Part shown: positions 58,812 to 64,000 of the stretch, piece by piece
Layout of the letters: each line of letters opens with the position of its first letter
Numbering within the stretch: the stretch's first letter is position 1
NCBI GenBank assembly: GCA_015680685.1
Contig: MNCI01010443.1
Location: 1,217,483 to 1,281,482 of the forward strand
Length of the DNA: 64,000 bases
Source of the DNA: Gnetum montanum
Lineage: Eukaryota > Streptophyta > Gnetopsida > Gnetales > Gnetaceae
Direction: 5' to 3'
Program-made: the position numbers and the translations under genes
Notes under the pieces: model-generated
The model's database searches: none
The model's input: only the letters and a program-made list of their open reading frames with translations
Told to the model about the DNA's origin: nothing

Positions 58812-59688
58812 TGATGAGTGGTGAGTACCCCTATGTTCAACCATACGAATGACTAAGTGTTCATGCACAATCTAGTTGAGTTCTGTGGATTCTATGTCTT
58901 TTGGTACATTAGTCTCCAAGAAGTGAAATTACCCTAATAGTCATTTGTTGTCTTTCCAATTACACTTGTGATATGCAAAGGTATGGTTAAGTGTAATCGA
59001 GAAATATTATTTTTATTATTTTTATGTTTTATGTTTTGGGTGCTTAAAATAAAGGATGGAAACAATGACGTAATTCAATTGCTAATTTAATCTAAGTACA
59101 CCTAACTAATCCTATCATAAGCATCCATTCCCACTTGTCATACACATCCTAAACACGTTTAGCACTACTAGGTTACCAAACATTAAGTAGTACTAGGATT
59201 ACGAAGCGCTAAGCATATGCTTGAAGTGGTCATACTTATGTGCTTAATTAATTGTTACTTAATCTAGCTTAGTTTAGCTTAATTAATCATTTAATTACTT
59301 AAAGCATTAAAGGAAATTACATAAAACATTAAATGGATAAATAAATAATTAATCTATATTCAAGTTTTGCAAGGTTTATCAAAAGGTTCATCTTTATTGT
59401 CATTCACACTACTGTGCTTAGGTACATGAGTGCTTGAATAAAGATCTTTACAATTTCTGACTCCTGCTATGGGTACTCAGAAAATATTCTAATTGTCAAA
59501 TGAACAAACTACAAGAACTTTGCTAAGCCTATGACAAGACCTCCCCTAAACATGATGCGTGAGTGCATATTTATAAACTTTATTTTGAAGCTATGTAAAT
59601 GGGGCCTCATAATGCAGCAAACGCTACATTGACGGGGCAACACCATGTTGACGGGGGCTCGTTGATGTGATACTTTGATGCTTCATCA
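58812..59688 (-). repeat. 5' LTR of Ath-1
   Basis: Minus strand TGATGAAGC ... ACTCATCA, 877 bases. TATA at 59,575-59,568. Related to the Ath-2 LTR. Its outer end meets LINE sequence at 59,694. Confidence 0.85.
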
Positions 59689-59693
59689 ACAAT

Positions 59694-61035
59694 AAACCTA
59701 GATATAGTGAAGGCCAAATATTTAAGTTATCTTTAGTTGCTCTTAAGAATAGAAAATTGTCATATGCAAAATGGCTATTAATAGTTTGGCGCTAAACATT
59801 AGGAAGAGATAATTCTTTTATATTATCTTGAAAGAGGTAGTGCTTTATAAAATAATCAAAAACTTTAACAACAAGAAGAAAAAGGTAAGTAGTAAGATAA
59901 TAACCTTGCCTAACTAATATTTGAAAACTCATAATAGAAGAATAACTTTGGTTAATACATATCTTGGCACTAGTAGAGGAAAATAACATTCTAAAGTGAG
60001 AGATAAAAGAAGAACCTATGCTTAACTTTTGTAACATAGCCAATATATTAAGCCACTCCATCCTATCATAAGCTTTGTATGATTTAATTTTAGAAGATCA
60101 ATATTGTAATGAAGAATAATATTAAGAACTTACTCCCAAAAATGATTGGTAGAAGCAAAGAAACAAAAAGGAATGCCCATCAAAGTTATAAACTTAAAAG
60201 ATTGAACCCAACTTCAAGGAAAATTAGAAAGCTCAAAAGGAATATCTTGAAACTTTTTAGCTAAGCATTTACAAAAATGTCTCAAAAATCTAATAGTAAG
60301 AATAATAGCATTTTCCCACTATTCAATAAAGTCATTAGAATTTATTGGTCTTATAACTAGGTTCCAAACATGAAGGACCTATGAAAATTTTTGTTAGATA
60401 AAAAAATAGTATTAGCAATACAAAACTCAAAGTAAAGATTCACATGAATTGAGTCAAGAACTTGGTAGACAAGTAATATGAAAGAGTGCATTTTGGACAT
60501 GCTTCAATAAATAAACTGTGTTGAGACTCAATATAAATTGATCAAAGCAGAAAGATAAGCTCTATCTAATGTGTGAAAAAATCTTAGTAAGTTAGCTTTA
60601 TAGTTAGACCAAGTGAACTAACTTGGATCTCTATGATTCCCACTAATATTAGGATTTGAAAGTGCAAACCTATTTCTAAAAGAAGACTAAGCTCTCTTTA
60701 TTGATCTTGTTGAAAAATAAAAGGTATCCCTCCTATTTTATCATAGTCATTTTTTGACACATTAAAATCTCCACAAATCAACCAAATAGCATTAGGAAGA
60801 CTATTATTAAGTTGAGACCAAGTTGAGACCAATGCAGGGGTATTTTTTGAGAATCACATTAAGGATATATACTACAAATACCAAAATTTAAACTCAAAAC
60901 ATTTAAGCAAATCCAAACATCTTTGGTTCCTAAAATAGAAATAGAATTAATTATGCAAGAAGTATATTTTAAAGCAACGCGAAAAAGACCACTACCTCTT
61001 TCTTTTGGTTTCATGATTTGCAGAAATGTACGTTT
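59694..61035 (-). mobile_element. LINE (L1-type) fragment: endonuclease and RT, minus strand
   Basis: The endonuclease part (61,035 to about 60,500) has NAIWLICGDFNVSKNDYDKI, matching the GDFN motif, and FTWSNYKANLLRFF then LDRAYLSA, the C-terminal SRLDR-like motif. RT part (60,061-59,765): MEWLNILAMLQKLSIGSSFI, SFQILVRQGYYLTTYLFLL (RQG..LSP box), and SHFAYDNFLFL where FADD is expected. Ends at the Ath-1 LTR, so Ath-1 inserted into it. Many stops. Confidence 0.8.
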
Positions 61036-61214
61036 CTTTAGGCATTATAAAAATAGATATTGAAGTTAAATTGAAACCATCTATTTGAAGAACACAAAAA
61101 ATCTAAATTTTAACAATGATATTGGACAACATTGTAAGAGAAGGTGTAGCACCCAACTTAGTTTCTTCTTCAATATCCATATCCACGACAGAATACAATT
61201 TCTGAGAGCAACAT
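61036..61214. other. AT-rich spacer, nothing firm
   Basis: A short stretch between the LINE endonuclease side and the GC-rich fragment. No recognisable feature. Confidence 0.4.
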
Positions 61215-61557
61215 CAATATTCCTAAGACCTGTGCCATCCAAAGCGTCCGGGGCCATCCAGTCCTTCAACGTCATGGACCTGTGCGCCGAGGACCTCTTC
61301 TTCTACATGCTGCTGCGCCGCTACGAGCTCAAGCAACCATGCTGCTCCGGCGCAGGAACGTGGACGCCGACGGCCTGGAGCTGCTCAGGCTGAGGCTGAG
61401 GCTGAGGCGTATGCTGCAGATCAACCCGCGGTTCCGCATCTCTTGCTACCAGGCCCTCGGTAGCCCCTACTTCGACGACGTCCGCGACGGTGCCACTGAC
61501 GATGCGTTCCCGTCGCCTCCGGATCCGGATCTCCACACCCCTTTTAAGGTTGATTGA
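61215..61557 (+). pseudogene. GC-rich fragment resembling the C-lobe end of a CMGC-type protein kinase
   Basis: A sharp GC-rich island in AT-rich DNA. In the frame 61,282-61,557, VDADGLELLR, then RRMLQINPRFRISCYQALGS and PYFDDVRD resemble kinase subdomain XI (D..LL..ML..(D/N)P..RI....AL.HPYF). Between LELL and RRML an extra 'LRLRLR' comes from a 6-base tandem repeat (ctgagg). An upstream piece in another frame (FNVMDLCAEDLFFYMLLRRY) is not recognised. No catalytic residues are covered. It could be a decayed gene, a retrocopy or transduced sequence. Confidence 0.4.
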
Positions 61558-61919
61558 GAAAATCAGAAAAGAAAGATAAAAATAAAAACAAACAAAAGAT
61601 TGAATGTCTTTGAATTCTTATATCGCATGAACGTGGATGCAAATCAGGTGTTGGTGTTTACGCTCTTTTCGCATGGCTATTATGAAGCAGATGACGACAT
61701 CCCGTTTGAAAATAAAAGGTAAAGGATGTTGAACTAATGCATTCTAGCATAATGTAAAATAGGACCTTAGTGAAAAACCTTGACTTTACCGCTAAGTTTT
61801 AACCTTCAACATAAAACATCAGTCAAATTCATCTTTCACACCTATCTGCAAATCATTTAGATGTCAAAACAATTTTTAGTTTATCATTTTTTATTAATTT
61901 GTACCATCCTTCACTTTCT
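61558..61919. other. No gene recognised
   Basis: AT-rich; no domain, repeat or RNA gene seen. Confidence 0.4.
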
Positions 61920-62905
61920 TGGAACATTATATATAAGAGATTATGGAATTCTCTATGGCTACTATAATCATTTGGTAAGAAAGTTAATATTGATAAGACT
62001 AACATTCTAATTTGTAGTACAAGAAATATAAATTATAATTTTTTCTTTAAAGAAAAAAGACTTGATATATGTGAATCTTATAAATATTTAAAAGTTGAAT
62101 TTGCTAGTAATTATAGTTGGAATACCTTTATTGCTCAAATGGATTTAAGTGGCATGCGAGCTCTATTTGCTCTATGAAATAATTGTTGCATGAAATAAAT
62201 TTGGCATGGGAGATCAAAAGGAAGCTTTTTCGCAGTCTTATCCAACCTATATTATTATATAGGTGTGTTGCATAAGGATCTTCTCTTTCCCTGCATAATG
62301 GAAAAAATTAGGCCATATTCAAAAAATGTTTCTTGTATGTGAATTTCAAGTGAAAATGTAGTCTTCTTATGATATCCTACTTTTAAAAGTAGATTTACTT
62401 CATCTTGATGTTGAAGCCCTTTGTCAATTTATTGCTTAAACTTAGAAGTTAAGTCACATAGAGGAAGTCAATTATGCTAAGGAGGTAATGAATGCTAAGG
62501 AGGTAATGAATGTTACACAAGAAAATGGATGGTTGCACCAATGAAAATAATAGCTTCAATCATGGAATATTGTAATAGAAGATCTTCCTTTAAACAAAAG
62601 GCTCTTTTGAAGCCTATAAAAGAAAAACTCTTGGCTAAAGTCTAGTTGAACACATTAAGGAAAAAACATTTTTACTTACATTTTGTTATAGGAGGTTTGT
62701 TATTGAGTACTAAAGAGTGCCTATTCTTAGCTATTCCTATTCATTTAAGAAATCAAATTGCTAGAGCAAGAATGAGCTCTCATCATCTCCTTATTGAGAG
62801 AAGTCTTTAGATCAATTTACTAAGAGAAGAGCATATTTTCAGACTGTGCAAACAAAGCACAGAAGATGGTTTTTTTATTTTGTTCATCTTTGGCTCATAT
62901 TTAAT
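61920..62905 (+). mobile_element. LINE fragment: RT C-terminal and 3' region, plus strand
   Basis: KKVNIDKTNILICSTRN and ICESYKYLKVEFASNYSWNT match the LINE pattern 'N..KT......' followed by 'YKYLG..'. Further on, IHLRNQIARARMSSHHLLIE fits the 'R.RLSSH.L.IE.GR' block and CKQSTEDGFFILFI the final C..C.. EDE/HFL block. Opposite orientation to the LINE at 59,694-61,035, so they are separate pieces or an inverted copy. Numerous stops. Confidence 0.65.
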
Positions 62906-63799
62906 TGAATTGTACTATTAATTGTAATATGCTAATTCCTTTCTTTCAAATTGACCCTATCTACTTAGGGCATTACATCAATGATATTTTCAACTTGTTT
63001 TCAAAAATATGTTGAGGCTTTGTAACTGTCCATCAAATCCTTTGTGATTTTTTGGATGTAATAAAAATTTTTAGATTCCAATTTCCAATTTCTATAAATA
63101 ACTTGAATGTTATATTTTTGCATCATATCATTAAATTACAATTATAAGGTGGTTAATGAACAGAAATTCAGCATTATTAAAAAAATAAAAATCTGGCACC
63201 ACTTAAAAAAAATTGGAAGTAATTTAGAACCCTAAAAAAATAAATTTGATTAAATTAGTTCTGTGCATGAAACCTTAACATAAAACACAGAAAGCCAAAG
63301 CATGGGAATAATTCCCATGAATTTAATTAAAACTCAACACAGAAAATATTACATGTCCTCTAATCTAAAGGGATTGTTAGTTTTCTGCAGACGCACCTGA
63401 AGCTAGTGTGCACACATTTTGCGAAACATTTCGATGAACAGTGCGCTTAATAATGTCAGGAACAAAAGTTCTGCGGAACATTCCGATAAAGGCGGGGTTG
63501 TGCGAAATTGTTGGCCATACAAATTTTGCCGCGTATTGAGCATCATAACACTTTAGGCCATTTTTGCTGAAACAAATCGGACAGCCCTGAATCGCACAGT
63601 TTTATCTTGTGCATAGGCCCCATGATTCTCTTCCATTGTTAATCACAGATTTCGCAAATTACGCTGCGGAACCACTTGCACGTCGGTATCAGCGTTGTAT
63701 GCACCCGCTGGAGGCGCAGGGGTGGGTGCCTCGGCCAGCGGAGGCCTCAATCTCTGGCGCCGCCAACAACAACAACAGAGACGATAAAGAAGACCGCCA
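62906..63799. other. Mostly noncoding, AT-rich then GC-richer toward a host gene
   Basis: No repeat or transposon domain recognised. From about 63,600 base composition rises, and 'caacaacaacag' near 63,775 could be an intron end. Small open frames have no recognisable domain. Confidence 0.4.
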
Positions 63800-64000
63800 A
63801 CGGTGACGGAGGCGGTGNAGCAGCTGAGCCCCAAGGCCACGAGCCTACAGGATGTGCTCAGCCGCAACCAGTCCGTGGGCTACCCTTACGGGACCTACAT
63901 AGGCAAGTACCTGGAGCACCAGGATGGCGTGGCTGAGAACCTGCTTGTTGGTCTCAAATCCGTGGACGAGTACAAGGCCTGCCTCGACAACGGCACCGTG
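63800..64000 (+). CDS. Partial glutamate-receptor-like (GLR) channel exon
   Basis: One frame stays open to the window end. It reads TVTEAV, an undetermined residue (N at 63,818), QLSPKATSLQDVLSRNQSVG, YPYGTYIGKYL and LKSVDEYKACLDNGTV. Plant GLRs have TVxxLxPxxTSLxxL...G..VGYQ.GS(F/Y)V, then ...L....(S/E)EY...L..G(S/T) in the ligand-binding S2 region after the pore. Fit is good in order and spacing, but Q after VGY is replaced by P and the downstream E of the ligand site is outside the window. GLRs are plasma-membrane cation channels gated by amino acids. GC-rich, unlike its surroundings. Confidence 0.55.

Larger units (their letters stand above)
40594..59688 (-). mobile_element. Ath-1: Athila-like Ty3/gypsy element, minus strand, with nested Ath-2
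   Basis: Minus-strand order: 5' LTR 59,688-58,812, primer site, gag, protease, RT, RNase H, integrase, [Ath-2 insertion 52,841-45,790], noncoding 45,789-44,111, extra coding-like region 44,110-41,290, 3' LTR remnant 41,058-40,594. The primer site resembles the tRNA-Asp type of Athila. It interrupts a LINE on the right. All frames are broken. Confidence 0.85.

Overview
This window looks like intergenic DNA from a large-genome land plant, most likely a seed plant; I cannot name the species. Almost all of it is nested, decayed retrotransposons. I recognise Ty3/gypsy elements with the two-RNase-H polyprotein of the Tat/Ogre lineage, Ty3/gypsy elements with Athila-like primer sites and proteins, and two LINE (L1-type) fragments. 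Two host-like gene pieces sit near the right end. Element names used here (Tat-1 to Tat-5, Ath-1, Ath-2) are local labels only.

Layout. 1-2,811: 3' part of a minus-strand Tat element (Tat-1, left copy: gag C-terminus and protease). 2,812-20,129: plus-strand Tat-2 (5' LTR, primer site, gag, protease, a ~6.9 kb intron-like gap, RT, RNase H, second RNase H, integrase, 3' UTR, first 150 bp of the 3' LTR). 20,130-27,899: a second minus-strand Tat-1 copy, interrupted inside gag by a 1,313 bp solo LTR of the Tat-2 family. 27,900-36,509: Tat-3 (plus), 5'-truncated by Tat-1. 36,510-39,895: 3' UTR and LTR of Tat-4 (plus). 39,905-40,593: inverted partial LTR, Tat-5. 40,594-59,688: Ath-1 (minus), split by a nested, RT-less relative, Ath-2 (45,790-52,841). 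59,694-61,035: LINE (minus) into which Ath-1 inserted. 61,215-61,557: GC-rich protein-kinase-like fragment. 61,920-62,905: LINE 3' region (plus). 63,800-64,000: start of an apparent glutamate-receptor-like exon, cut by the window end.

The most interesting feature is in the Tat elements. Between protease and reverse transcriptase, where Ogre-type elements are known to carry an intron, Tat-2 holds a multi-exon gene in antisense orientation (14,366 to 8,972, minus strand). It has GT-AG junctions, a TATA-like box, a nuclear-localisation-like motif and a long coiled-coil/acidic tail. The corresponding first exon and TATA box are present in Tat-3, and a plausible last exon in Tat-1, so this appears to be a family-level architecture and not a chance insertion. 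Minisatellites built on a 'CCTTAAACTAG' core lie between this gene and the flanking pol exons and again after integrase.

Nearly all coding regions carry stops and frameshifts, so they are annotated as pseudogenes. One 978-base direct duplication separated by a single N (9,747-11,703) is probably an assembly artefact. No tRNA, rRNA or CRISPR array was seen.
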